The notes: a model not told the origin generated them from the sequence alone. A stretch of DNA of 5,360 bases from Gammaproteobacteria bacterium (GCA_030830595.1 JAURMS010000279.1:1-5360); one strand, 5' to 3'; shown: positions 1 to 5,344, counted from the first letter of the stretch. Translations and numbers: made by a program.

Positions 1-308
1 ACAGCTGGTCGCTGGACGGACTGGAGTTCGGCCGCAGCACCCCGGTCCGCATGCGACCGGGCGAGCGTCTGCGGGTGATACTGCAGAACGACACCATGAT
101 GACCCATCCCATGCACATGCACGGGCTCTGGAGCGAGCTTGAGAACGATGGCGGGCAGTTCGTTGCCCGTCGCCACACCATTCCGGTGCAGCCCGCACAA
201 CGCATCAGTTATCTGGTGACTGCAGACGCCCTTGGCCGCTGGGCGTGGCACTGCCACCTGATGTTCCACATGGAGGCCGGCATGTTCCGCGAGGTGGTGG
301 TGTCATGA
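1..308 (+). CDS. copA: CopA-type multicopper oxidase, C-terminal part (5' end outside window)
   Basis: The open frame enters the window in phase at base 3 and ends at TGA 306-308, giving about 101 residues. They form the last cupredoxin domain of a CopA/PcoA-type copper-resistance multicopper oxidase. Two copper-binding motifs are visible: HPMHMHG near residue 35, and HCHLMFHMEAGMF near residue 83. Together these supply type 1, type 2 and type 3 copper ligands, including the HCH pair and the axial Met. The NDTMMTHPMHMHG and WSELEN stretches are characteristic of CopA rather than laccases or CueO. The family acts in the periplasm, binding copper and oxidising Cu(I). The stop codon overlaps the start of copB (ATGA), so the two are translationally coupled. 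The ATG at 51 is internal to the gene, not a true start. The N-terminal portion cannot be seen. Confidence 0.95.
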   Translation, partial: SWSLDGLEFGRSTPVRMRPGERLRVILQNDTMMTHPMHMHGLWSELENDGGQFVARRHTIPVQPAQRISYLVTADALGRWAWHCHLMFHMEAGMFREVVVS

Positions 309-1171
309 AACTGCTATCCCCCGGCATGGCGGCAGGGCATTGCCTGCTGGCAGGGTTGGCCCTCGGCGAGCCGCACCTTCTGGCCCAGACTGATCATCAC
401 GCGGGCCACGGCAGCGCAGCTGGCGACGGGACGCGCACCGAGGCGCCGGCGGAGGCACGAGACCCGAATGCCTACGCCGACGGCACCGGCCTTGGCAGCG
501 GCCCCTATCTACTGCCCGGGGTCCCGCCCCCGCGGATGGCCGACCAGCACCATTTCGCCGGCCTGCTGCTGGACCGGTTCGAGTGGGTGGGCGCGGATGA
601 TGCCTTTGCCGCCTACGATGCCACGGCCTGGTTTGGTGGCAGCTACCAGCGGCTGGTGGTGAAGGCCGAGGGCGACTATGCCGATGGCAAGCTGGATGAA
701 TCGCGCACCGAGCTGCTTTACAGCCAGGCCGTGGCGAGCTTCTGGGATGCCCAGGGCGGGCTGCGCCAGGACACCGGCCCGGGCCCGAACCGCACCTGGC
801 TGGCCGCCGGCGTGCAGGGGCTGGCCCCGTACTGGTTTGAACTGGAAGCAACCGTATACCTCGGGGAGGGCGGCCGCACGGCTCTTAAACTGCAGGCCGA
901 GTACGAGCTGCTATGCACCCAGCGCCTGGCCCTGCAACCCCGGGCGGAACTCGATATCTATGGTAAAAATGACCCGGAAACGGCCACCGGGTCTGGCCTC
1001 TCCAGCGCCACGGCGGGCCTGCGCCTGCGCTACGAGGTGTCCCGCCAGTTCGCCCCCTACCTGGGTATTGAATGGGCCGGCAACTTCGGCACCACGGCAG
1101 ATTATGTCCGCGCCGAGGGCGGCGTCAGCAGTGAGGTGCGGTATGTGGCCGGCATCCGGATGTGGATCTAG
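305..1171 (+). CDS. copB: CopB-type outer-membrane copper-resistance protein
   Basis: This 288-residue protein belongs to the CopB/PcoB family of outer-membrane copper-resistance proteins. I place the start at ATG 305, which overlaps the copA stop and is followed by a plausible Sec signal peptide (hydrophobic LLAGLALGEPHLLAQ, residues 14-28). The in-frame ATG at 245 lies inside copA and would bury the signal. After the signal comes a short His-rich stretch (TDHHAGHG, residues 29-36), a possible metal-binding tail. The conserved barrel region begins near residue 80 with DQHHFAGLLLDRFEW. It continues through family landmarks such as VKAEGDYADGKLDESRTELLYSQ and AGLRLRYEVSRQFAPYLGIEW and ends GIRMWI, resembling the aromatic C-terminal strand of outer-membrane barrels. 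The N-terminal Met-rich repeats common in longer CopB proteins are nearly absent. Its role with CopA is copper sequestration or export across the envelope; the exact mechanism is not established. Confidence 0.93.
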   Translation: MKLLSPGMAAGHCLLAGLALGEPHLLAQTDHHAGHGSAAGDGTRTEAPAEARDPNAYADGTGLGSGPYLLPGVPPPRMADQHHFAGLLLDRFEWVGADDAFAAYDATAWFGGSYQRLVVKAEGDYADGKLDESRTELLYSQAVASFWDAQGGLRQDTGPGPNRTWLAAGVQGLAPYWFELEATVYLGEGGRTALKLQAEYELLCTQRLALQPRAELDIYGKNDPETATGSGLSSATAGLRLRYEVSRQFAPYLGIEWAGNFGTTADYVRAEGGVSSEVRYVAGIRMWI

Positions 1172-1280
1172 ACGTGAAGGAGCATCATAGCTCAGTGAGA
1201 GGCCTGGCCGGCCTGCCCTGATTCGGCCCTGGGAGTCTGGCTGGATGAAAGAGATTCTTATGGGTAATAAGAAGCAGAAG

Positions 1281-1306
1281 TGATCCTGCCCACCAACAGT
1301 GGACAC
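1281..1306. repeat. Inverted repeat at the orfB-distal end of the IS3 element
   Basis: This 26-bp terminal repeat begins TGATCCTGCCCA and ends TGGACAC. It matches the reverse complement of 4358-4383 at 22 of 26 positions. The mismatches lie at internal positions 13, 17, 18 and 19, while the terminal 12 bases are identical. It marks the end downstream of orfB. Confidence 0.9.
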
Positions 1307-1310
1307 GCCG

Positions 1311-1495
1311 CTAGGCGACATGGTTTGCCTCAAACGCTGCCGGGCTGATGAAGCCGTTGGCGCTGTGTCGGCGGGTTCGATTGTAGTCCACTTCGATGTA
1401 CTCGAATACCGTTTGTCGCATCTCCTCCCTGGTGGCGAATCGCTCGCCGTGAATGGCCTCTACCTTGAGCGAGTGGAAGAAGCTCTCGGCGCAGG
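1311..1495 (-). pseudogene. IS3 transposase orfB, 3' exon (after the group II intron)
   Basis: This is the C-terminal part of the IS3 orfB integrase, about residues 229-289 of the restored protein. It begins on the minus strand with CC of the split Ala codon, then reads CAESFFHSLKVEAIHGERF, and ends FEANHVA at TAG 1313-1311. The Glu in CAES is the third residue of the DDE catalytic triad. The YNRTRRHSANGFISP stretch is the usual IS3 C-terminal signature. It is disconnected from its 5' part by the intron in DNA but would be rejoined in frame by splicing. Confidence 0.92.
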
Positions 1496-1532
1496 GTCGA
1501 GTAGCCCGGCGGAACCACCCCGCCAGGCTCTC
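1496..1532 (-). ncRNA. Group II intron domain VI and 3' splice site with branch-point A
   Basis: AGCCUGGCGG (1529-1520) pairs with CCGCCGGGCU (1512-1503) across a 7-nt loop, with one G-U pair. A basal GAG (1532-1530) pairs with CUC (1501-1499). This leaves A1502 as a single bulged base, seven nucleotides from the intron end. That is the expected position of the lariat branch point. The intron ends CUCGAC at 1496. Confidence 0.9.
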
Positions 1533-1535
1533 ACA

Positions 1536-1569
1536 GAACCGTACGTGAGCCTCTCGACTCATACGGCTC
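1536..1569 (-). ncRNA. Group II intron domain V (catalytic hairpin)
   Basis: This 34-nt hairpin reads from GAGCCGUA to UACGGUUC on the minus strand. The lower stem pairs GAGCCGUA with UACGGUUC, including one G-U pair. A two-base bulge (CG) on the 3' side follows, then an upper stem U-GAG-UC with GG-CUC-A, capped by a GAGA (GNRA) tetraloop. The AGC near the 5' end (1568-1566) is the catalytic triad. This is the canonical size and shape, with no disabling change. The maturase stop codon (1561-1559) is embedded in it. Confidence 0.95.
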
Positions 1570-2812
1570 TTGTCATCCAGCCTTGATACTGCCAATGGAC
1601 AAAAAGCCCTGGGGCACGCCGGGCAACAGCCTTTAGCCACGCATTCGCGCGGGACAGTCGACGGCGCAGCCGTTTGAACTTTCGCATAGCCCAGCCAACT
1701 AACGCAGAATTGATGTGGTTGAGGACAGAATGGAGTGCTGATCGACAGAAACGACCATAGTAGTTAATCCAGCCTGCAATGACAGGATTGAAACGCCGAG
1801 CCAATTCGTCCAGATCCGCATAAGTACATGCCTTGAGCCGCCATCCGCGCCGTACTTCTTGACGCAGGGTTTTTGCGGCCTTCTGGCTGATCGCGGGACT
1901 GAAGCTCACAAAGAACTCGCCCTCACGATTCCGCGCCGATCTAGGTCGAAACGTATACCCCAGAAAATCAAAGCTTTGACACTCCCAATCCTCAGGCCGA
2001 CGTGAGTCCTTGCAATAAACAACTCGCGTTTTCTTGGCATTCAGGCTGAGCTTACACAACTTCAAACGCTGTTCGATACGCTCTCTTATCCAGTTTAGCT
2101 GCTTGAATGACCGGCAATGCACGACGATATCGTCAGCATACCGCTCGAAGTGGATGGCAGGGAAATTCTCCTTCATCCAAAGATCAAAGGCTAAATGTAG
2201 GAAGATATTGGCAAGCAGGGGGCTAATGACGCCGCCTTGAGGTGCACCGATTGAGCGTTGTAGCCGCTCCCCGCCCTGTAATTGCACATCCGCCTGTAAC
2301 CATCTCTCGATGTACATGAGGACCCACTTACAGTCAGTGAACCGCCGCACTGCACGCAACACAAGCTTATGATCCAATGTATCAAAAAACTTGGAAACGT
2401 CCAGATCAAGCACCCAATTGTCCCGCCAGCAACGTTGCCGAGCCCGCGCAACCGCATCCAGAGCAGAACGGCCTGGACGGTAACCATAGGAATCCTCATG
2501 GAAATGGGGTTCCACCAGTGGCTCCAGGTACCGCTTAGCGACTGCCTGCGCTATCCGGTCACTGATAGTCGGAATCCCGAGCTGTCGGACACCTCCATCG
2601 GATTTCGGTACTTCAACCCGAAGTACCGGCGGAGGCATGTAACTGCCCGAGGACATCCGATTCCAGATCTTGTACAGCCGATTGTCTCTGTCCTTATCGA
2701 ACTCCTCCATTGTTTGCCGATCCACACCGGGCCCACCCTTGGCACGCTTGACGTCCCAGTAGGCGTTCCACACCAGTGACTTCGGTATATCAAAGGCCTT
2801 GTTCAAGCTCAC
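1559..2812 (-). CDS. ltrA: Group II intron reverse transcriptase/maturase, lacking an apparent endonuclease domain
   Basis: This 417-residue intron-encoded protein assists splicing as a maturase and copies the intron RNA during retrohoming. I choose GTG 2812 because a strong ribosome binding site (GGAGG, 2822-2818) sits five bases upstream. The longer frame from ATG 2875 would add 21 residues with no resemblance to the family. RT landmarks are WNRMSSGSYMPP (51-61), YGYRPGRSALDA (109-120), WVLDLDVSKFFD with metal-binding Asp (133-144), APQGGVISPLLAN (190-202) and the catalytic YADD (225-228). RT motif 7 lies around FDFLGYTFRPR (281-291). The maturase (GIIM/X) domain spans about 343-411, with GWINYYGRF and a basic RKFKRLRRR segment. 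The protein ends just after HWQYQGWMTRAV, so no HNH endonuclease domain follows. Its last codons and TGA lie inside intron domain V. Nothing suggests that it is inactive. The symbol ltrA is the generic family name. Confidence 0.94.
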   Translation of the reverse strand: MSLNKAFDIPKSLVWNAYWDVKRAKGGPGVDRQTMEEFDKDRDNRLYKIWNRMSSGSYMPPPVLRVEVPKSDGGVRQLGIPTISDRIAQAVAKRYLEPLVEPHFHEDSYGYRPGRSALDAVARARQRCWRDNWVLDLDVSKFFDTLDHKLVLRAVRRFTDCKWVLMYIERWLQADVQLQGGERLQRSIGAPQGGVISPLLANIFLHLAFDLWMKENFPAIHFERYADDIVVHCRSFKQLNWIRERIEQRLKLCKLSLNAKKTRVVYCKDSRRPEDWECQSFDFLGYTFRPRSARNREGEFFVSFSPAISQKAAKTLRQEVRRGWRLKACTYADLDELARRFNPVIAGWINYYGRFCRSALHSVLNHINSALVGWAMRKFKRLRRRLSRANAWLKAVARRAPGLFVHWQYQGWMTRAV

Positions 2813-3086
2813 ATGCTCCTCCCGTTTCCGGTTGGCATACGAACTGAACCAGATGACGTAGCTCCTTCGCTCCACAGCCTTTCAGCCGCTTCGACACTAC
2901 TACGGGCTACTCCGCCCCTGTGCCCCGCATTGGTACTCTTCTCCTTCAGGGGGCTGCCCTTTCGGATTTCTCCCTTATCATCGAGGCGACAGGTTCCCAC
3001 GTTCCCCATAAGAGCCTGAAATAGACTCACGCTGCCTCCACACCGGACACCGCCCAACCCGTAAACAGGTAACGTCTGGACTCGTC

Positions 3087-3108
3087 CCGAGCCAACAACG
3101 CTGCTCGG
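3087..3108 (-). ncRNA. EBS1 hairpin of intron domain I (exon-binding site 1)
   Basis: CCGAGC (3108-3103) and GCUCGG (3092-3087) form a perfect six-base stem around a 10-nt loop. The loop holds CGUUGU (3100-3095), the exact complement of ACAACG, the last six bases of the 5' exon. The next loop base adds a G-U pair with exon position -7. The base just 5' of EBS1, G3101, could pair with the first 3' exon base (C) if a delta-type contact is used. EBS2 was not assigned with confidence. Confidence 0.88.
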
Positions 3109-3333
3109 TTTTGATGTCAGTTGAATTGCTTTTCGATGCGTCATCAGCAGTTCACTTGCGTTCGTCTTTCCATTCCATACATGACGTCTTCATTGACGCC
3201 TTTTCGTTGACGCTCACCACCATGACTCTTAACCACAGCAGCTCAACGTAGTTTGAAATCAGGTCCTGCAACCCGATCCCGAGGGGCCCACCCTCATCTC
3301 CCATGGAGCGCCACTTCTATGATGTGTTCGTGG

Positions 3334-3338
3334 CACAC
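3334..3338 (-). other. Group II intron 5' splice site (GUGUG)
   Basis: On the minus strand the 5' exon ends GACAACG and the intron begins GUGUG, a perfect match to the GUGYG consensus. The site splits the Ala codon of the transposase DNACAES motif after its first base, so it is a phase-1 insertion. Confidence 0.92.
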
Positions 3339-4024
3339 CGTTGTCGTAGCAGTTACCCTTGGCGCTCATGCTACACCGCAGGCCATGCTCCGAGATCAGC
3401 TGCTGGTAGGCCCCGGAACAATACTGACTACTACCCCTGTCTGAGTGCACAATGACTCCAGTGGGCCGGTGGCGCCGCCACAGCGCCATTTGCAGCGCGT
3501 CACAGGCCAGCTGTGCGGTCATGCGCTCTGACATGGCCCACCCCACTACCAACCGCGAGAACAAATCAATGACGACGGCCAGGTAGAGCCAGCCTTCATC
3601 GGTCCAAAGATACGTAATGTCGCCCACGTATTTCTGGTTGGGTCCGGTGGCGGCGAAATCCTGTTGCAACAGGTTTGGGCGCCACCGGCAAGTTGTGCCT
3701 GGAGTTCGTAGTCGCCTTGAACTTCTTCGCAGCCTTCGCCCGCAACCCCTGCCGCCGCATGCTCTCGGCGATGGTCTTGCGATCATGCTGGTGCCCGGCA
3801 TCCGCCAGATCCCGGACCAGCCTGGGTGACCCCGAACGGCCTTTTCGAGCGTCAAACGCCTTCTTGACGGTTTCATCAAGTCGTTCCCGGCGCTGTTGCC
3901 GAGGCGATGGATTATCCTGCCGCCGGCACCACGCATAGAACCCGCTGCGGGAGACCTGCAATACGCGGCTCATCGCCGATACCCGGAAAATGCCCTGATG
4001 TTCGTCCATAAACACATACTTCAC
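3339..4024 (-). pseudogene. IS3 transposase orfB (DDE integrase), 5' exon, frameshifted
   Basis: This is the N-terminal four-fifths of the IS3 orfB integrase. The frame can begin at GTG 4024, overlapping the orfA stop as GTGA, but expression is expected mainly as an OrfAB frameshift fusion. Residues 1-116 hold the HTH_21-like region (SRVLQVSRSGFYAW). The reading frame then breaks at 3674-3676, where a run of three T on the plus strand appears to have gained one base. One frame reads NLPVAPKP, and the other resumes with PNLLQQDFAATGPNQKYVGDITY. After the break the rve core is intact, with Asp135 (VGDITY) and Asp195 (HSDRGSSQY). The catalytic Glu232 is in the 3' exon. An extra Ser from AGTAGT (3432-3427) lengthens the Asp-Glu spacing to 36 instead of 35. 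With splicing and frame repair the protein would be 289 residues. The frameshift makes this copy probably non-functional unless it is a sequencing error. Confidence 0.92.
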
Positions 4025-4320
4025 TTCAGGCTCCTGGCGAAGTATGTGGCCGCCTTTTTTACGATGGCAAGCTCCTCTGCCTGCTCAGCCAGCTGGCGCT
4101 TCAGACGGGCAATCTCGGCGGCCTGACTCTGCTCCAGATCACTCTGATCCCGCGTTGCCCGGGCTTTGGATCTCCACCCATAGCGTTGCGAGTCATGCAG
4201 CCCGAGTTCCCTGGTCGCCTTGGGAATACCGATTTTTTCTGCCAGGGCCAGCGCCTCTGCCCGGAATTCCGGCGAGTGCTTCCGCCGGGTTGTCTTTTTC
4301 GTACCTGCCTTGCTTGTCAT
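4021..4320 (-). CDS. IS3 transposase orfA (HTH DNA-binding protein)
   Basis: OrfA is a 99-residue IS3-family HTH_Tnp_1 protein that binds the element's ends and is the N-terminal half of the OrfAB transposase. The opening KKTTRRKHSPEFRAEALALA is the family signature, followed by the helix-turn-helix (IGIPKATRELGLHDSQRYGWR). A leucine-zipper-like coiled coil runs through IARLKRQLAEQAEELAIVKKA. ATG 4320 is preceded on the minus strand by a GAGGTG ribosome binding site about five bases upstream. The ORF appears intact. A slippery A6G lies 11 codons before its stop and should divert some ribosomes into orfB. A TGGACA in the adjacent terminal repeat could act as a -35, though I see no good -10. 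Confidence 0.94.
   Translation of the reverse strand: MTSKAGTKKTTRRKHSPEFRAEALALAEKIGIPKATRELGLHDSQRYGWRSKARATRDQSDLEQSQAAEIARLKRQLAEQAEELAIVKKAATYFARSLK
4054..4060 (-). promoter_or_regulatory. Programmed -1 frameshift site (A AAA AAG) for OrfAB fusion
   Basis: On the minus strand the orfA codons read GTA AAA AAG GCG, placing a perfect X XXY YYZ slippery heptamer A AAA AAG in the right phase. A -1 slip gives KKGGHILRQEPEVKYVFMDE, running straight into the orfB frame without a stop. This is the standard IS3-family mechanism for making the active transposase. A stimulatory downstream structure was not established. Confidence 0.88.
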
Positions 4321-4357
4321 GGCTCACCTCTGTAGCGTAATTTACTCGCTTAACAGG

Positions 4358-4383
4358 GTGTCCAGCATTGATGGGCAGGATCA
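4358..4383. repeat. Inverted repeat at the orfA-proximal end of the IS3 element
   Basis: This is the partner of 1281-1306, with 22 of 26 positions matching in inverted orientation and 12 identical terminal bases. Its outer end lies 32 bases before the ATG of the downstream maoC-like gene. The element therefore ends within what would normally be that gene's promoter region. Confidence 0.9.
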
Positions 4384-4415
4384 GAATTCCATTCGACGAA
4401 CAGGAGAATGTAATC

Positions 4416-4850
4416 ATGACAATCAATGAAGTTTGGCCGAACGGCATGCCCAGCATCGGGCAGACAGCGCAACGTTCAAGGAAGATAACGGATCGTGATA
4501 TCGGGTTGTTTACCGAAATCAGCGGCGACCGTAACCCGCTGCACTACGATGAGCAGGTCGCGAAGGCCACGCCTTTCGGCGGCATCGTCGTCCAGGGCGG
4601 TGTAACCAGCGCGATTCTGAATGCGGTAGTGGCGGAGGATCTGCCCGGGCCCGGCACGGTATTTTTGCAGGTCAACTGGAGCTTCAAAGCGCCGGTGCGC
4701 CCGGGTGACCGCATCACCGGGCACGTGGAAGTCACCCGGGTTCGGGCGGACAAACCCATTACAGAACTCAAGACCCATGTTGCACTGGACGACGGCAAAG
4801 TTGTGCTGGAGGGCGAAGCCGTCTGCTACACGATGCCAATCAAACGTTGA
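4416..4850 (+). CDS. MaoC-like (R)-specific enoyl-CoA hydratase
   Basis: This 144-residue protein is a single hot-dog-fold MaoC dehydratase-domain protein. The signature lies at about residues 37-61: SGDRNPLHYDEQVAKATPF followed by GGIVVQGG. The Asp of GDRNP and the His of PLHYDE match the catalytic dyad of (R)-specific enoyl-CoA hydratases, which hydrate trans-2-enoyl-CoA to (R)-3-hydroxyacyl-CoA. The usual HG after the second motif is QG here. Later family features are VNWSFKAPVRPGDRITGHVEV (about 87-107). I choose ATG 4416 because AGGAG (4402-4406) lies nine bases upstream. The earlier in-frame ATG at 4368 is inside the IS terminal repeat. Likely roles are fatty-acid or polyhydroxyalkanoate precursor metabolism in the cytoplasm, but the substrate cannot be told. 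It is followed closely by a 41-aa ORF. Confidence 0.92.
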   Translation: MTINEVWPNGMPSIGQTAQRSRKITDRDIGLFTEISGDRNPLHYDEQVAKATPFGGIVVQGGVTSAILNAVVAEDLPGPGTVFLQVNWSFKAPVRPGDRITGHVEVTRVRADKPITELKTHVALDDGKVVLEGEAVCYTMPIKR

Positions 4851-4857
4851 GGAACCC

Positions 4858-4983
4858 ATGTCCGCCACGAGAAAACTTGCCTATGCTCCTGTTGTAGATT
4901 CCGCATCGTTCAATGTAATGAACGATTGCGGCATGGCACACCTGAAACCCGGCACGGAACCTGCACATGATATTTTTGCGTAA
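4858..4983 (+). CDS. Small 41-aa ORF of unknown function downstream of maoC-like gene
   Basis: ATG 4858 follows the maoC-like stop by seven bases. A GAGGAA ribosome binding site overlaps that stop (4849-4854), so the spacing is operon-like. The product starts MSATRKLAYAPVVDSASFNV and ends GTEPAHDIFA, with no signal peptide, membrane segment or recognised motif. It could be a genuine small protein. It could equally be the 5' remnant of a longer gene cut short by rearrangement, since the frame closes at TAA 4981 just before the base composition changes. I do not recognise a family. Confidence 0.5.
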   Translation: MSATRKLAYAPVVDSASFNVMNDCGMAHLKPGTEPAHDIFA

Positions 4984-5021
4984 ACCACAAAGCCGGGACC
5001 AGGATGGGGTGATGGCCCTGT

Positions 5022-5249
5022 ATGAAGCCAGTCGTACCCTGTCGACAATGCACGGCCACCTCGAAGCGGACAAAAGAGCGGTGTCGAGCCCCAGCGGTGA
5101 ACGGCTATGATGTATGTCGCTTTCATGGTGCGCGTGGTGGCAGGAAGCCTATACACGGTCAACGCACCAAGGAAGCCAAGCGCCGAAGGAGAGAGACCAA
5201 TGCGCTTATTCGCCAAGCGAGGGCCTTGTTGGGTGATGTGCCTGTCTGA
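5022..5249 (+). CDS. Small Cys/His zinc-ribbon-like basic protein (HGG-type family)
   Basis: This is a 75-residue strongly basic protein. Its N-terminal half has C10-x10-C21-x10-C32-x2-H35 within the pattern TKERCRAPAVNGYDVCRFHG. This is the hallmark of small proteins often annotated as HGGxSTG or HGGAP-type, common in phages, plasmids and integrated elements. The four residues could bind one zinc ion. The C-terminal half is a charged helix (KEAKRRRRETNALIRQARALL). Their function is not established; nucleic-acid binding is a guess from charge. ATG 5022 is the first start after an in-frame TGA at 5010. Its ribosome binding site is poor, the nearest purine-rich stretch (AGGATGGGG) ending about 12 bases upstream. 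It seems separate from the maoC operon. Confidence 0.7.
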   Translation: MKPVVPCRQCTATSKRTKERCRAPAVNGYDVCRFHGARGGRKPIHGQRTKEAKRRRRETNALIRQARALLGDVPV

Positions 5250-5320
5250 CATTTAGGCGAATTCAACGGTTCTTTGTGCAGCAGTAATCCTTCGCTGTAT
5301 TTTTGCTAGGGTAATCCGCA

Positions 5321-5340
5321 TACTGTTCAAAAAAACAGTA
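5321..5340. promoter_or_regulatory. LexA (SOS) box
   Basis: TACTGT-N8-ACAGTA is a perfect match to the gammaproteobacterial LexA operator core CTGT-N8-ACAG plus its flanking TA. It lies within a perfect inverted repeat with 10-base arms, GCATACTGTT (5318-5327) and AACAGTATGC (5334-5343), separated by six bases. It sits just ahead of a ribosome binding site and ATG, so it should repress the gene that starts at the right edge until DNA damage. A -10-like CATACT (5319-5324) overlaps the box, but no convincing -35 was found. Confidence 0.9.
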
Positions 5341-5344
5341 TGCA

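Larger units (their letters stand above)
1496..3338 (-). mobile_element. Group II intron, full length, encoding its own reverse transcriptase/maturase
   Basis: The boundaries come from the interrupted gene. The 5' exon ends ...GACAACG at 3339 and the 3' exon starts CCTGCGCC at 1495. Joining them gives GAC AAC GCC TGC GCC GAG AGC, the invariant IS3 DNACAES. The intron then starts GUGUG (3338-3334), matching the GUGYG consensus, and ends CUCGAC, matching the final AY. Domains I-III occupy roughly 3338-2820, the ORF lies in domain IV, and domains V and VI follow at 1569-1536 and 1532-1499. The length of 1843 nt and a maturase without an evident endonuclease domain resemble the RmInt1-like bacterial class D (IIB-type) introns, which also live in insertion sequences. 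The class assignment rests on protein resemblance from memory. All RNA core parts I could check look intact. Confidence 0.95.
1281..4383 (-). mobile_element. IS3-family (IS3 subgroup) insertion sequence, interrupted by a group II intron
   Basis: The element is bounded by 26-bp inverted repeats with TGA...TCA termini. It carries orfA and orfB on the minus strand with the IS3-type overlap and slippery site. The repeat sequence (TGATCCTGCCCA... GGACAC) closely resembles what I recall of IS3's own ends, and the deduced length without the intron, 1260 bp, is also close to IS3. A 1843-nt group II intron lies within orfB. No target duplication is evident: the three bases outside the left end are AAG and outside the right end GAA. 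orfB also carries a frameshift independent of the intron, so this copy is probably not autonomously mobile. The element separates copB from the maoC-like gene. Confidence 0.93.

Noticed and set aside
303..851. 182-aa minus-strand ORF opposite copB
   Set aside because: Pro/Arg-rich low-complexity translation typical of an antisense frame of a GC-rich gene. The plus-strand frame is clear copB.
678..1190. 170-aa plus-strand ORF overlapping copB in another frame
   Set aside because: It is an out-of-frame shadow of copB with no ribosome binding site and no recognisable domain.
1200..1214. GC hairpin AGGCC-TGGCC-GGCCT as a copB terminator
   Set aside because: The stem is only five base pairs and no T run follows, so intrinsic termination is not supported. 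Nothing else was seen in 1172-1280.
1188..1250. tRNA-like TAGCTCAGTGAG stretch after copB
   Set aside because: It resembles a D-arm, but no acceptor stem, anticodon arm or T-arm can be placed around it.
911..1333. 140-aa minus-strand ORF spanning the copB end and the IS left end
   Set aside because: It crosses the terminal repeat and is antisense to copB, and its translation shows no family features.
2813..2875. N-terminal extension of the maturase to ATG 2875
   Set aside because: The added residues do not resemble the family, and a much better ribosome binding site serves GTG 2812.
2809..3144. 111-aa minus-strand ORF upstream of the maturase
   Set aside because: It lies in the structured domains I-III of the intron RNA. 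Its translation is not protein-like, and it ends on the ATGTGA at the maturase start.
3220..3338. Candidate EBS2 such as GTGGCG or GTGGTG in intron domain I
   Set aside because: Several sites pair with TGCTAC only through multiple G-U pairs, and none could be chosen without a fold of domain I.
4476..4868. 130-aa minus-strand ORF opposite the maoC-like gene
   Set aside because: Antisense shadow. The plus strand encodes a clear MaoC domain with a good ribosome binding site.
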